40,444 bases of DNA. Origin: an uncultured Gemmiger sp. GTDB taxonomy: Bacteria > Bacillota > Clostridia > Oscillospirales > Ruminococcaceae. Numbering within the stretch: the stretch's first letter is position 1; each line of letters begins with the position of its first letter. The stretch spans positions 1-40,444 of the forward strand of contig CALXHP010000075.1 in the NCBI GenBank assembly GCA_944388135.1, written 5' to 3'. The translations under genes and the position numbers were made by a program. Positions 13,703-21,997 of the stretch are shown piece by piece. The notes under the pieces are model-generated. The model saw only the letters and a program-made list of their open reading frames with translations. It did no database searches and was not told the DNA's origin.

Positions 13703-13729
13703 AAAAGCGGGCTTGACAAGCCCGCTTTT
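13703..13729 (+). terminator. Hairpin at the end of the PadR operon, containing a promoter element
   Basis: AAAAGCGGGCTT (13703-13714) and AAGCCCGCTTTT (13718-13729) pair perfectly around GAC. The loop and right arm contain the TTGACA of the next promoter. Only TTTT follows on the plus strand; on the minus strand a longer T run follows. Confidence 0.65.
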
Positions 13730-13741
13730 CCATGCTAAAAT
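13713..13741 (+). promoter_or_regulatory. Promoter of the tRNA-Ser pair
   Basis: TTGACA (13713-13718), a 17-base spacer and TAAAAT (13736-13741). It ends 28 bases before the tRNA-Ser(TGA) gene. Confidence 0.75.
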
Positions 13742-13769
13742 AATACTCGCATTTGGCGGCAGCCACTGT

Positions 13770-13860
13770 GGAGAGGTGTCCGAGTGGTTTATGGAACTGG
13801 TCTTGAAAACCAGCGATTCGCGTGAGCGGACCATGGGTTCGAATCCCATCCTCTCCGCCA
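13770..13860 (+). tRNA. tRNA-Ser (anticodon TGA) with encoded CCA
   Basis: A class II tRNA of 91 bases: acceptor GGAGAGG/CCTCTCC, anticodon loop CTTGAAA inside CTGGT/ACCAG, a long variable arm (CGTGAGCG region), T loop TTCGAAT, discriminator G and encoded CCA. Confidence 0.95.
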
Positions 13861-13899
13861 TTTTGTATAACAAGTGAATAGATAATCACTTTGACTTGT

Positions 13900-13990
13900 G
13901 GAGTAATACTCAAGAGGTCGAAGAGGCGCCCCTGCTAAGGGCGTAGGGTCCGAAAGGGCCGCGAGAGTTCAAATCTCTCTTACTCCGCCA
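13900..13990 (+). tRNA. tRNA-Ser (anticodon GCT) with encoded CCA
   Basis: A class II tRNA: acceptor GGAGTAA/TTACTCC, anticodon loop CTGCTAA inside CGCCC/GGGCG, a long variable arm (GGTCCGAAAGGGCC), T loop TTCAAAT, discriminator G and encoded CCA. Probably co-transcribed with the preceding tRNA-Ser. Confidence 0.95.
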
Positions 13991-14037
13991 ACAAAACCCG
14001 CGATGTATCGGAAGATACTCGCGGGTTTTGTATTTTT
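13991..14037 (+). terminator. Terminator of the tRNA-Ser pair
   Basis: ACAAAACCCGCG (13991-14002) and CGCGGGTTTTGT (14020-14031), with an inner GTATC/GATAC stem, followed by ATTTTTT. Confidence 0.9.
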
Positions 14038-14053
14038 TACTGCACAAAAATAC

Positions 14054-14091
14054 AACAGGGCTCTTTCGGTTCCTGTCCGAAAGGGCCTGTT
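14054..14091 (-). terminator. Terminator of the His/Cys-module membrane protein gene
   Basis: Imperfect arms AACAGGGCTCTTTCGG (14054-14069) and CCGAAAGGGCCTGTT (14077-14091) form a strong stem. On the minus strand a modest T-rich stretch follows. It lies 17 bases after the stop. Confidence 0.7.
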
Positions 14092-14108
14092 CTTTTGCTC
14101 CGTACTGC

Positions 14109-14768
14109 CTATTGATAGCACCGTTTGCAGGGGGTATAGCCGCGGGCTTCCGCCTCTGCCTGGGTCAACGGAACAGGGTCATTCATACTGCTGCAATTGG
14201 GATCGCTGTGATACCGCTTTCCGTTGCCGCTGCCTGCAATATACACAGTACCGCTTTGCGGCGCTGTGTTAGCCGGCGCATCATCCGCCGGTGCCTCTTC
14301 CGGAACGGTGGCTGCGCCGTTTTCTCTTTCTGCAACAGCCGGTTGCTCGAGTGCTGCAGGGAGGCTCTCCGCCACCGGAACGGGGGTGGGCGCAATCGTC
14401 GGAGCGGAAACAGACACTGACGTGGCCGAGGGCGTAGGGAGCGGGGTGGGAGTCGGGGTAACTGTTACCACAGGAGAAGGCGCCGGGGACACTTCTGGAA
14501 AGGCATCAGTACTCCTCTTCTCCGCAGTTTCCGGTGCTGCCGCCAGCACCACCAAAAAAGCTGCGATCAGAATTGCCCCTTTGGCAAATCGTGGAGATCC
14601 CGGCGGAAGAATTTTGCCCCAGAGGGCCCGAGCCGGCGCAAAGGGCAGCGCAAAAAACGCAATGAGAAGGGCCATGATTCCCGAAACAGAAAACAGTCCG
14701 CATTGGGCCAGCACCCCCAGGCAGAAGAAAATCAGAAACCATCGCCCTACATTTTTAGCAATCCGCAT
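14109..14768 (-). CDS. Membrane protein with Thr-Pro linker and C-terminal His/Cys module
   Basis: The 219-residue product has two or three membrane helices (about 9-47 and 62-78), a Thr/Pro/Ala-rich linker (93-165) and a compact C-terminal module beginning VYIAGSGNGKRYHSDPNC. The module keeps Y186-H187-x4-C192 and C214-x2-C217 (TPCKRC). This matches a short Ada-like metal-binding module seen at the ends of many secreted or nuclease proteins in Firmicutes (pattern: YH, Cys, Pro-Cys-x2-Cys). The helix arrangement should place the linker and module outside the cell. It starts 52 bases after the asparaginase stop, so the two may share a transcript. Function is unknown. Confidence 0.7.
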   Translation of the reverse strand: MRIAKNVGRWFLIFFCLGVLAQCGLFSVSGIMALLIAFFALPFAPARALWGKILPPGSPRFAKGAILIAAFLVVLAAAPETAEKRSTDAFPEVSPAPSPVVTVTPTPTPLPTPSATSVSVSAPTIAPTPVPVAESLPAALEQPAVAERENGAATVPEEAPADDAPANTAPQSGTVYIAGSGNGKRYHSDPNCSSMNDPVPLTQAEAEARGYTPCKRCYQ

Positions 14769-14820
14769 GTTGTCATCGACCCCTTACACAGTATACACGG
14801 TTTCCCGGTCCGGGGAACTT

Positions 14821-15831
14821 TTACAACGTTTCTTCCTCCGGGAGGAGAATATCATTCGCTACCGGCGTGAGGAAGCACTCCCGGAAAGCTGCCAGATCCG
14901 GACACTGCGGCAGCAGGTGCATGGTCTTGGTAACGACCGCCTCCAGCGTCATATCGTAGGCTTCAATCACACCCGTCCGCTTGATCTGATGCCCTACCTG
15001 GTAAACGCTCATATCGCTGCCTTCATAGATTACCTGGGTGGTCATGATGACAACCTTTCCCGCTTCGATCCAGGCCCCTACCTCCCGGGCAAAATCTGCC
15101 GACGCATAATAAGGGACACCGCCTACCCCGAACCCCTCCACAATAAGCGCGTGATACGCCGGGCGGAGCAGCCGCAGTACTTCCGGCTGAATACCGGGAA
15201 TCAGTTTCAGGACAAAGACATTCGGGTCCAGTTCCAGCTGCGCCACCGGCTTGCCCAGGCCCTGGGGTACCGGAAATACCGGATACACCTTTCTGTCCCG
15301 GATCCGGGCAACCTCCGGATATCCGATACTGGAAAACGCATGGTAACTTTTGGTGCGCAATTTTTTGGCGCGGGTTCCCAGCATGGCCTGTCCATCAAAA
15401 ACAATGGTAACGCCCCATGCGCAAGAGGAAGAAGCGTACAGGAATGCATCCAACAGATTGCGCCGGCCATCTGTTTCCCGCTCACCGATAGAGTTCTGGG
15501 CTCCCGTCAGCACAATGGGTTTGCGTGAATCGGGCAGCATGTAGCTTAACACCGCGGCGGTATAGGCCATGGTATCGGTGCCGTGGGTAATGACAAAGCC
15601 ATCGTAAACGTCATAGTGCTCCAGGATGGCCCGGGCGATCCGTTTCCAGTGGTCCGGATGGATATTGGTGCTGTCCAGCTGAAAAAGCTGCTTCGTTTCA
15701 ACCTGGCAGATTTCCCGGATCTCCGGAACTGTGCGCAGCAGCTCCTGGGAAGTCAATTGCGGGACTTTGCCCTCCTCGGTTTTCAGGGTAGCAATCGTGC
15801 CACCGGTGGCAAGCATCAGAATTTTTTTCAT
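14821..15831 (-). CDS. ansA: L-asparaginase type I
   Basis: The 336-residue product hydrolyses asparagine to aspartate and ammonia. Both catalytic threonine motifs are present: ATGGTIA (Thr12) and ITHGTDTMAYTA (Thr85, Asp86). The C-terminal half has GFGVGGVP and TQVIYEGSD, typical of the family. There is no signal peptide, so the enzyme is cytoplasmic, as for type I enzymes. Length is typical. The start is the ATG at 15831, giving MKKILMLATGG. Confidence 0.95.
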   Translation of the reverse strand: MKKILMLATGGTIATLKTEEGKVPQLTSQELLRTVPEIREICQVETKQLFQLDSTNIHPDHWKRIARAILEHYDVYDGFVITHGTDTMAYTAAVLSYMLPDSRKPIVLTGAQNSIGERETDGRRNLLDAFLYASSSCAWGVTIVFDGQAMLGTRAKKLRTKSYHAFSSIGYPEVARIRDRKVYPVFPVPQGLGKPVAQLELDPNVFVLKLIPGIQPEVLRLLRPAYHALIVEGFGVGGVPYYASADFAREVGAWIEAGKVVIMTTQVIYEGSDMSVYQVGHQIKRTGVIEAYDMTLEAVVTKTMHLLPQCPDLAAFRECFLTPVANDILLPEEETL

Positions 15832-15964
15832 CTATCTTTCTTCTTTCCCACTTCTGCTCACGATACAGAAGAAAATCAATCCCGTATATCTTACCATAAA
15901 GCGACAGGATTGTATACAAAAAGTCCCGTCCGGCAATTGTGAACCACTCCAGATTATACAGACG

Positions 15965-16018
15965 ACACAAAAATTCCCCTGATGTAGTGCGTGCATTTTC
16001 CTACATCAGGGGAATTTT
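15965..16018 (-). terminator. Terminator of the nifS-thiI-cinA-spoIID operon
   Basis: Perfect 18-base arms (15970-15987 and 16001-16018) with a 13-base loop. On the minus strand TTTTTGTG follows. It lies 60 bases after the spoIID-domain gene stop. Confidence 0.9.
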
Positions 16019-16078
16019 ATCTATTGCTCGTTTTTACCGGTTCGGTTCAAATTGCCCGGGCGGAACTTTTGTGCTCAA

Positions 16079-19000
16079 TCAGTAGGTTGTAATGGTCGTA
16101 CCGGGATAGTAGTGCAGCAGGATATCCTGATAGCCCCAACCGTTGCGGGCATAACCAATGGCCCCCCACTGACTCATACCGCAGCCGTGGCCGTACCCGT
16201 ACACATTGAAAATGAAACAGTCCAGGCTGGCGTCATAACTGACGGTAAAGCACTGGCTGCGCAAGCTGCGGCCGTCCACGCTTTGCCGTGCCAGAAGATT
16301 TTCACGGAACCATCTTCCGCTGACGGTCTGACTGTTGCCGTCCGGACCCACCTGAATTTTGGACACCCAGCCATATTGGTTGGCCGAAATGATCTTGAAC
16401 CAGTTGTTGGGGTCTACACCGGACAGATCAATGCCCAGTTCCGATTTGATACGGTCCTGCAGCGTCTGGCGGGAGAACCGTGCCGTACCGCTGGTGTTGC
16501 CGTTGGTATTCCAGTTGGTCGCCACCGACTGATCGTAAGGGCTGTCCACTGCCTGCAGCCAGGGGCGGTCGTTGCCCCAGACGTCCGCGGCAGAAGCCGT
16601 GCCCGTGCTGGCCGATGCAAAATAGGGCGTAAAGCAGACCTGCCCGTTGTAAGTAACCAGGACATGCGCCACTTCCTGGGCGGCAGCCAGAGCCGCTGCT
16701 CCCGGTGTGGTGCCCGCCACCGAGGGATACCCGGACTGGCTGAGAATCCAGCAATGGGTCGCCACACACTGAGCCTTATAGGCCTCGGCCGGGGCATTGG
16801 AGCCCAGCTCGTTCTGAGCCACCATGGCCAGGCACTGTACCAGGTCCATGGTCTGGGCGGTACCGTTCATCGTAACGTTGATGGTCTCCCCCGCTGCGCT
16901 GCTGCCGCCGCCGGAATCGGTGGAGGAACTGCTGTCACCGCTTTCGCCGGATACTGCTTCCTCGGTGGGGGCCGGGGTCGGCGATGTGGCGATCTGGTCT
17001 ACCGTAACGGTCTGTTCCGGCAAACCGCCCTCGGCACCCTGGCTGAGGTCCGATTCCGTCTCGTTTCCGGAACCCGCCAGATCGGTCAGGCCTGCCAGCA
17101 GTTTATCGGTACTGGCAATAATGGCATCCGTCTGCGCCTGCATATCGGCAATCTGAGAGTCCAGATCGGTGTCGGATTCCTCCTGCTGGGCCTGGGCATT
17201 GTTACGGTTGGCCGAACTGGCCGCGCTCTGCTGGGCATACCGCCCCACACTGGCGCTGAGCAGGCTGCTGACCGTAGGCATAGGCTGTTCCTTGCGCTGG
17301 TACTGCAGGGCCGTCAGAAGCGGTTCTTCCGCCGCGGTGATGGAAGCGCCGCTCAGCGCAGCACTTTCTTCCTCACCGATCATCCGCCCCGTCACACAAA
17401 GGAGGATACCTTCCTCGCTGGTCGTACTGGTCAGCGTCAGGAACCGGGATTCATCGCCGATTTCCACGTCTGTCTGCCAGAGGCTCCGGGCCTGGATACC
17501 GGCCACAAAGGAAAGATAATCATAATAGTTGGAAAGGTCTGTACTGCCGTACAGATCAAACGCGCCTTCCCCTTCTTCGGTGGGGTCCAGATAGTAGACC
17601 GCGACCACCTTAAAACGGTAGGTACCGCTTTGCAGATAGAGGGTAAAGCCGCTGTTGGCCTTGATGACGTCCTCCTGCGCCAGCGAAGCATAGGTGTTGC
17701 CGGTGCATTCCAGCACCGTGTTCCCCGGCGCAGACAGGTCCAGCGCACTGGCACCCGCAAAACGGGTAATGACCGCGGGGGTACCGTTCTCCCTCGTTTC
17801 CGGGGCGGTTCCCGCCGCATACACCAGCGTGCCGTCCAGCCCGGGCCATCCCAGGTAGCCTACGGCTCCCGGCCGTTTTTCCAGCGCGTTGGCCAGATAG
17901 CTTTCGGCGGTTTCATCATAGGTTGTGGTCCCGTAATTTTTGGGTGCCGGACGGACGCCCAAATCGTTGCGGAAGAACCACCACAGCCCGACAGCCCCCG
18001 CCAGGATCACCAGCACAAGCAGCACCAAAATGGTCAGAACGGTACGGCGCTGCCGGCGTTCTGTCCGCTCGATCATGGCAAGGCTGCGATTTTTGATGCT
18101 GGATACTTCCGGAGGTTCCTCCCGTTCGCGGCGGGGCACCGTCTCCGTTCTGGAGCGGCGGGCCGTCCGGGCCTGGGCAGCCGCCAGTTCCGCCTCATCC
18201 TCTTCCGAGAAAAGGCGTGTGGCCGCCCGGCTGAATTCTTCCGCACTGGTCGTACGCCCTGCGGCGGCATCGGCATCGTCTGCCGCCTGGGCAGCCGCCA
18301 GCGCCTGGGGGTCGATCTCGGCAGAAAAATCCGGGATGTCCTGGTCCAGAATGGACGGTGCGGGGGTGCTGCGGCCGCTGTACCCGGACGTCTCCCCTTC
18401 CTCCGGGGTCACCACCCGGCGACGGCGGGACGCACGGGCCGCCTGGGGCCCGGCCGTCTCGATGTTGGTGGGGTCGGTGTTGGGCGGAACGTTCTGGGTA
18501 AGGTCGGTTTCGAACTGGATCGTTCCCACCGGAACGGTGTTTTCCGTTGCAGGGGAAGTCGTATTCCGGGTCTGTTTCGGCGCGGCAGAGCGGGGCGGCA
18601 TCTGCGGCTCGGCGGTATCAAAATCCATCATGGGTTCAAAGTCCGCCGTGTGGTCACTCTCCTGGGTGGCAGGTGTGCGGCGGCGCAAAGAGAACCGCAC
18701 GGTATTGCCCCGCTCCCGTCCGGCTTCCGAAACCAGCAGCAGCGGCCGGTCCCGCCCGGGGCGGAAGGTGATACAGGAATCCGTCAGGCGCAGCCCCTGG
18801 AGGCGGCGGCGTAGCAGATCCAGGATCTGATTGCCAATGGCGGCGTCGTTCAGCTCCGGCGGCAATGCACAGGCCGCCGCACCATGGCGGTCACAGATCA
18901 GCACAAACGGGCACTGGCCCACCGTGGCCGGCATGTAGGCGGCAGCGAAATCCGCGCCCGTTACCTGAAGCGCCGACACTGCCCGCCCCGCAGCGGCCTG

Positions 19001-19465
19001 GACCACATCGCCGGGGAATTTTTTCAGCAGCTGCTGCGGCACCTTGATCTGGCGTTCCCGGTCCCCATTGGCGTAGCTTTCGGTGCCAAAATCAAATACC
19101 GATTCACTGTGGGCCAACGGCTGCAGCAAATTGCCCACCAGGCGGCCGGTGGTTTCATCCACGGCCACCAGCAGTTTGCGTTTTTGCAGCAGCAGGTCCA
19201 GGGTGGCCTGGGCCAGACTGGTCTCACCGGTGCCGAAAACGTCGTCCCCGAATTTGGCGTTGAGCTTCTGCACCCATTTATCGCAATATTGTTCGGCCAT
19301 GGCACGGTTGGGAGCGCTGACCTGTACGCAGACGGCAAATTCGCCGTCCCGTTCCAGCAGACGCAGGCCGGGGCAGCCGTCGTCGCGGGCCTGCCGCAAC
19401 ACGGCCGACACCTCGGCCGCCGTGGGACCGAATACGCGCAAAATTTTGAGTTGTGTGTTGACCAT
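16079..19465 (-). CDS. Large membrane protein: CinA-like domain, pseudo-sortase B and SpoIID domain
   Basis: The 1128-residue product has four parts. Residues 1-185 resemble the KH-like and C-terminal domains of CinA: LRVFG aligns with LRVLG of the neighbouring CinA, and VAVDETTGRLVGNLL aligns with ATAESCTGGMIAERI, but the active Ser and Cys are lost. Residues 260-470 are Pro/Ala-rich and charged. A membrane helix lies at 475-497. Residues 535-697 follow a sortase B pattern (YLGWPGLDGTLVY, NTVLECTGNTYASL, FKVVAVYYLD, FLTLTSTTSEEGILL); the His of GH and the Cys of LSTC are absent. Residues 860-1128 are a SpoIID domain ending with YGYGHGCGMSQWGA, with E886 as the likely catalytic Glu. So the SpoIID part should act on peptidoglycan outside, while the CinA-like part is inside. 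AAAGG precedes the ATG. Last gene of the operon. Confidence 0.85.
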   Translation of the reverse strand: MVNTQLKILRVFGPTAAEVSAVLRQARDDGCPGLRLLERDGEFAVCVQVSAPNRAMAEQYCDKWVQKLNAKFGDDVFGTGETSLAQATLDLLLQKRKLLVAVDETTGRLVGNLLQPLAHSESVFDFGTESYANGDRERQIKVPQQLLKKFPGDVVQAAAGRAVSALQVTGADFAAAYMPATVGQCPFVLICDRHGAAACALPPELNDAAIGNQILDLLRRRLQGLRLTDSCITFRPGRDRPLLLVSEAGRERGNTVRFSLRRRTPATQESDHTADFEPMMDFDTAEPQMPPRSAAPKQTRNTTSPATENTVPVGTIQFETDLTQNVPPNTDPTNIETAGPQAARASRRRRVVTPEEGETSGYSGRSTPAPSILDQDIPDFSAEIDPQALAAAQAADDADAAAGRTTSAEEFSRAATRLFSEEDEAELAAAQARTARRSRTETVPRREREEPPEVSSIKNRSLAMIERTERRQRRTVLTILVLLVLVILAGAVGLWWFFRNDLGVRPAPKNYGTTTYDETAESYLANALEKRPGAVGYLGWPGLDGTLVYAAGTAPETRENGTPAVITRFAGASALDLSAPGNTVLECTGNTYASLAQEDVIKANSGFTLYLQSGTYRFKVVAVYYLDPTEEGEGAFDLYGSTDLSNYYDYLSFVAGIQARSLWQTDVEIGDESRFLTLTSTTSEEGILLCVTGRMIGEEESAALSGASITAAEEPLLTALQYQRKEQPMPTVSSLLSASVGRYAQQSAASSANRNNAQAQQEESDTDLDSQIADMQAQTDAIIASTDKLLAGLTDLAGSGNETESDLSQGAEGGLPEQTVTVDQIATSPTPAPTEEAVSGESGDSSSSTDSGGGSSAAGETINVTMNGTAQTMDLVQCLAMVAQNELGSNAPAEAYKAQCVATHCWILSQSGYPSVAGTTPGAAALAAAQEVAHVLVTYNGQVCFTPYFASASTGTASAADVWGNDRPWLQAVDSPYDQSVATNWNTNGNTSGTARFSRQTLQDRIKSELGIDLSGVDPNNWFKIISANQYGWVSKIQVGPDGNSQTVSGRWFRENLLARQSVDGRSLRSQCFTVSYDASLDCFIFNVYGYGHGCGMSQWGAIGYARNGWGYQDILLHYYPGTTITTY

Positions 19466-19483
19466 GATGTGCCTTTCTTTGGG

Positions 19484-20785
19484 TTAGATATTGCTCTCTT
19501 CCGGAGGAGTTTCCAGCGTAACGGCCATGCCGTCAGGGACAGGCAGCCCCAGCGCCATCCGGCGCAACAGATCCAGGGCATACAGCGCTGCCCGGGTGCG
19601 GATGATGCCCCGGTCGTGATATCCGCCCAGAGTCAACCGCATAAGCCAGCCGGTGTTGGTACGGGTATCGGCACCGGCCAGATAGACGGTGCCCACCGGT
19701 TTGCCCGGCAGCGCGCCCCCGGGGCCCGCAATGCCGGTGATGCCCACTGCCAGCTCGGCGCCCGATGCCCGGGCCGCGCCGAAGGCCATCGCCACCGCCA
19801 CCGGACCGGACACCACGTTATATTGCTCGATGAGGGCGGCATCCACCCCCAGCAGTTTCTGTTTGGCCACTTCGGCGTAGGTGACGAACCCGAAGCCGAA
19901 CACCTCGCTGGAGCCGGGCACATTGGTGATCCGTTCCGCGATCATGCCGCCGGTGCAGCTTTCCGCTGTGGCCGCATGGAGGCCCTTTTCCCGCAGGACC
20001 CGCACCACGGTGTATTCCAGGGCAGGAACGTCCACATCGTAGGCGGCATCCCCCAGAATGGCCCGGAACTTTTCCAGGTACGCATTGCAGGCCCGCTCTG
20101 CTTCCTCGGCGGTGGCTTCCCGGGCAGTGACCCGGATCTCGCTCTCCCCCGTCTTGCAGTAGATGGCTGCCGTGGGGTTGGTGCTTTCAAAGAGGGGCGC
20201 CACCTTGCTGGCAATGCTGCTCTCCCCGCCCAGGACCCGCAGGGTGCGGGAATGGATGGTGCAGTTCTGACGCTTTTGCAGTGCCGGACGGACCTGCTCG
20301 GTCCACATGGCTTTCATCTCCCGGGGGACGCCGGGCATCAGCACGGCACAGTGTCCCTGTGCATCTTCAAACCAGGCTCCGGGGGCGGTGCCGTAATCGT
20401 TGATGATTTTATGGCCGCGGGTGGGTACCATGGCCTGTTTGCGGTTGTTGGGGGTGGGATTGCGGTTGGTCCGGGCAAAAAAGGCGATGATCTTGTCCCA
20501 CTCTTCCTCGTCGAAGTGCAGAGTATCCCCGAAGGCTTCGGCCACCGTCTCTTTGGTAAGGTCGTCCTCGGTGGGGCCCAATCCCCCCGAAAACACCAGC
20601 AAATCACTGCGGCAGCGGGCCTGATTCACCAGTTCCCGCAGCCGTTCGGGGTTATCCCCGATCACATGCTGGTGCAGCACGCTGATGCCCAGCTCGGCCA
20701 GTTCTCTGCTCAGGAACTGGGCATTGGTATTGACGATATCCCCCAGCAGCAACTCTGTGCCTACACAAATGATCTCGGCAGTCAC
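19484..20785 (-). CDS. cinA: CinA (competence/damage-inducible protein, NMN deamidase)
   Basis: The 433-residue product has the N-terminal molybdopterin-binding-like domain (EIICVGTELLLGDIVNTNAQFL, then SGGLGPTEDDLTKE) and the C-terminal NMN amidohydrolase domain with ATAESCTGGMIAERI and GITGIAGPGG. It recycles the NMN made by DNA ligase and hydrolyses ADP-ribose in known members. It starts with GTG overlapping the thiI stop (GTGA). The gene after it encodes a protein with a degenerate copy of its C-terminal half. RecA, often next to cinA, is not here. Confidence 0.93.
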   Translation of the reverse strand: MTAEIICVGTELLLGDIVNTNAQFLSRELAELGISVLHQHVIGDNPERLRELVNQARCRSDLLVFSGGLGPTEDDLTKETVAEAFGDTLHFDEEEWDKIIAFFARTNRNPTPNNRKQAMVPTRGHKIINDYGTAPGAWFEDAQGHCAVLMPGVPREMKAMWTEQVRPALQKRQNCTIHSRTLRVLGGESSIASKVAPLFESTNPTAAIYCKTGESEIRVTAREATAEEAERACNAYLEKFRAILGDAAYDVDVPALEYTVVRVLREKGLHAATAESCTGGMIAERITNVPGSSEVFGFGFVTYAEVAKQKLLGVDAALIEQYNVVSGPVAVAMAFGAARASGAELAVGITGIAGPGGALPGKPVGTVYLAGADTRTNTGWLMRLTLGGYHDRGIIRTRAALYALDLLRRMALGLPVPDGMAVTLETPPEESNI

Positions 20786-21975
20786 AGCAAATCATCCTCT
20801 CCCATACGAATGGCGATCTTCTCCACCTGTTCGGCCGCTTCGGTCTCCAGTGCCTTCAGGTCCGGCATGCCTTCCTCCGCCGCCAGAATTTCGGCCAGCG
20901 TGGGGTTGGTCTTGGGATGGGGCGGCGTGAAGATGGTGCAGCAATCCTCATAGGGCTCGATGGATGTATCGAAGGTGCCGATCTTGCGGGAAAGGGCAAT
21001 GATCTCGGTCTTGTCCATGCCGATGCAGGGGCGCAGCACCGGCAGGTCCTGGGCTTCATCGGTACAGACCAGCGCCGCCATCGTCTGGCTGGCCACCTGG
21101 GCCAGGCTCTCGCCGGTGATCAGCGCCTGCAGTTCCAGCTTGTTGGCCACCTGGTTGGCGATGCGCAGCATGCTGCGGCGCATCAGCACGGTAAACAACA
21201 CATCGGGGGCATGGTCCCGGATGTATTCCTGGGGCTTGGTATAGGGCACCACAAAGAGGGTGCAGTTGCCGGTATACTCCACCAGTTCCTTGGCCAGTTT
21301 CTGGACCTTGAGCTTGGCCCGCAGGCTGGTATAGGGCGGGCTGGCGAAATGGATGTGATGCAGCGCCAGGCCGCGGCGGGCCATGCACCAGGCCGCCACG
21401 GGACTGTCGATACCGCCGGACAGCAGGTTCAGTGCCCGGCCGCTGGTTCCCACCGGCAATCCGCCGGCGGCATCCACCTTGGGGCCGTGGACATAGGCCG
21501 CATGATCCCGGATCTCCACCATGATCTCCAGCTGGGGATTGTGTACATCCACCCGCAGATGATGATGCTTGTCCAGCAGATAGGCTCCCAGTTCCCGGCA
21601 GATTTCCGGGCTTTTCATGGGATAGGACTTGTCGGCGCGTTTGGCTTCCACCTTGAAGGTGCGCAGCCCCCGCAGCGTCTGCCCCAGGTAAGCCTCGGCT
21701 GTTTCGCAGATGGCGGAAAATTCCTTGCTGCATTCCACGGCACGGCTCATCTTGACGATACCGAATACCCGGGAGATGCGGCGGAAAACCTCATCCATAT
21801 CCAGGTCGTCCTCCAACGGTTCGATGAAAACCGTGCTCTGGGCCTGGTACACTTTAAACTTGCCCAGAGGTTCCAGACGCCAGCGGATGATTTTGGCAAG
21901 ACGGGCTTCGAACTTGCCGCGGTTAAGGCCTTTCAGGGTCATTTCCCCCTGGTAGGCCAGAATGATTTCTTTCAT
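20782..21975 (-). CDS. thiI: tRNA 4-thiouridine synthetase ThiI
   Basis: The 397-residue product has a ferredoxin-like and THUMP domain (residues 1-165) that binds tRNA and a PP-loop ATPase domain with LLSGGIDSPVAAW (Ser186-Ser191). It adenylates U8 of tRNA and transfers sulfur. There is no C-terminal rhodanese domain, the normal short form in Firmicutes. C-terminal cysteines are present in PYEDCCTIFTP. The sulfur donor is the cysteine desulfurase encoded just upstream. The gene starts 22 bases after the nifS stop and overlaps cinA. Confidence 0.95.
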   Translation of the reverse strand: MKEIILAYQGEMTLKGLNRGKFEARLAKIIRWRLEPLGKFKVYQAQSTVFIEPLEDDLDMDEVFRRISRVFGIVKMSRAVECSKEFSAICETAEAYLGQTLRGLRTFKVEAKRADKSYPMKSPEICRELGAYLLDKHHHLRVDVHNPQLEIMVEIRDHAAYVHGPKVDAAGGLPVGTSGRALNLLSGGIDSPVAAWCMARRGLALHHIHFASPPYTSLRAKLKVQKLAKELVEYTGNCTLFVVPYTKPQEYIRDHAPDVLFTVLMRRSMLRIANQVANKLELQALITGESLAQVASQTMAALVCTDEAQDLPVLRPCIGMDKTEIIALSRKIGTFDTSIEPYEDCCTIFTPPHPKTNPTLAEILAAEEGMPDLKALETEAAEQVEKIAIRMGEDDLL

Positions 21976-21997
21976 AGAGATGTTGCCTTTCGATCGT

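Noticed and set aside
13665-13877. Short open frames running through the tRNA-Ser gene
   Set aside because: They cross a clear tRNA cloverleaf and a terminator.
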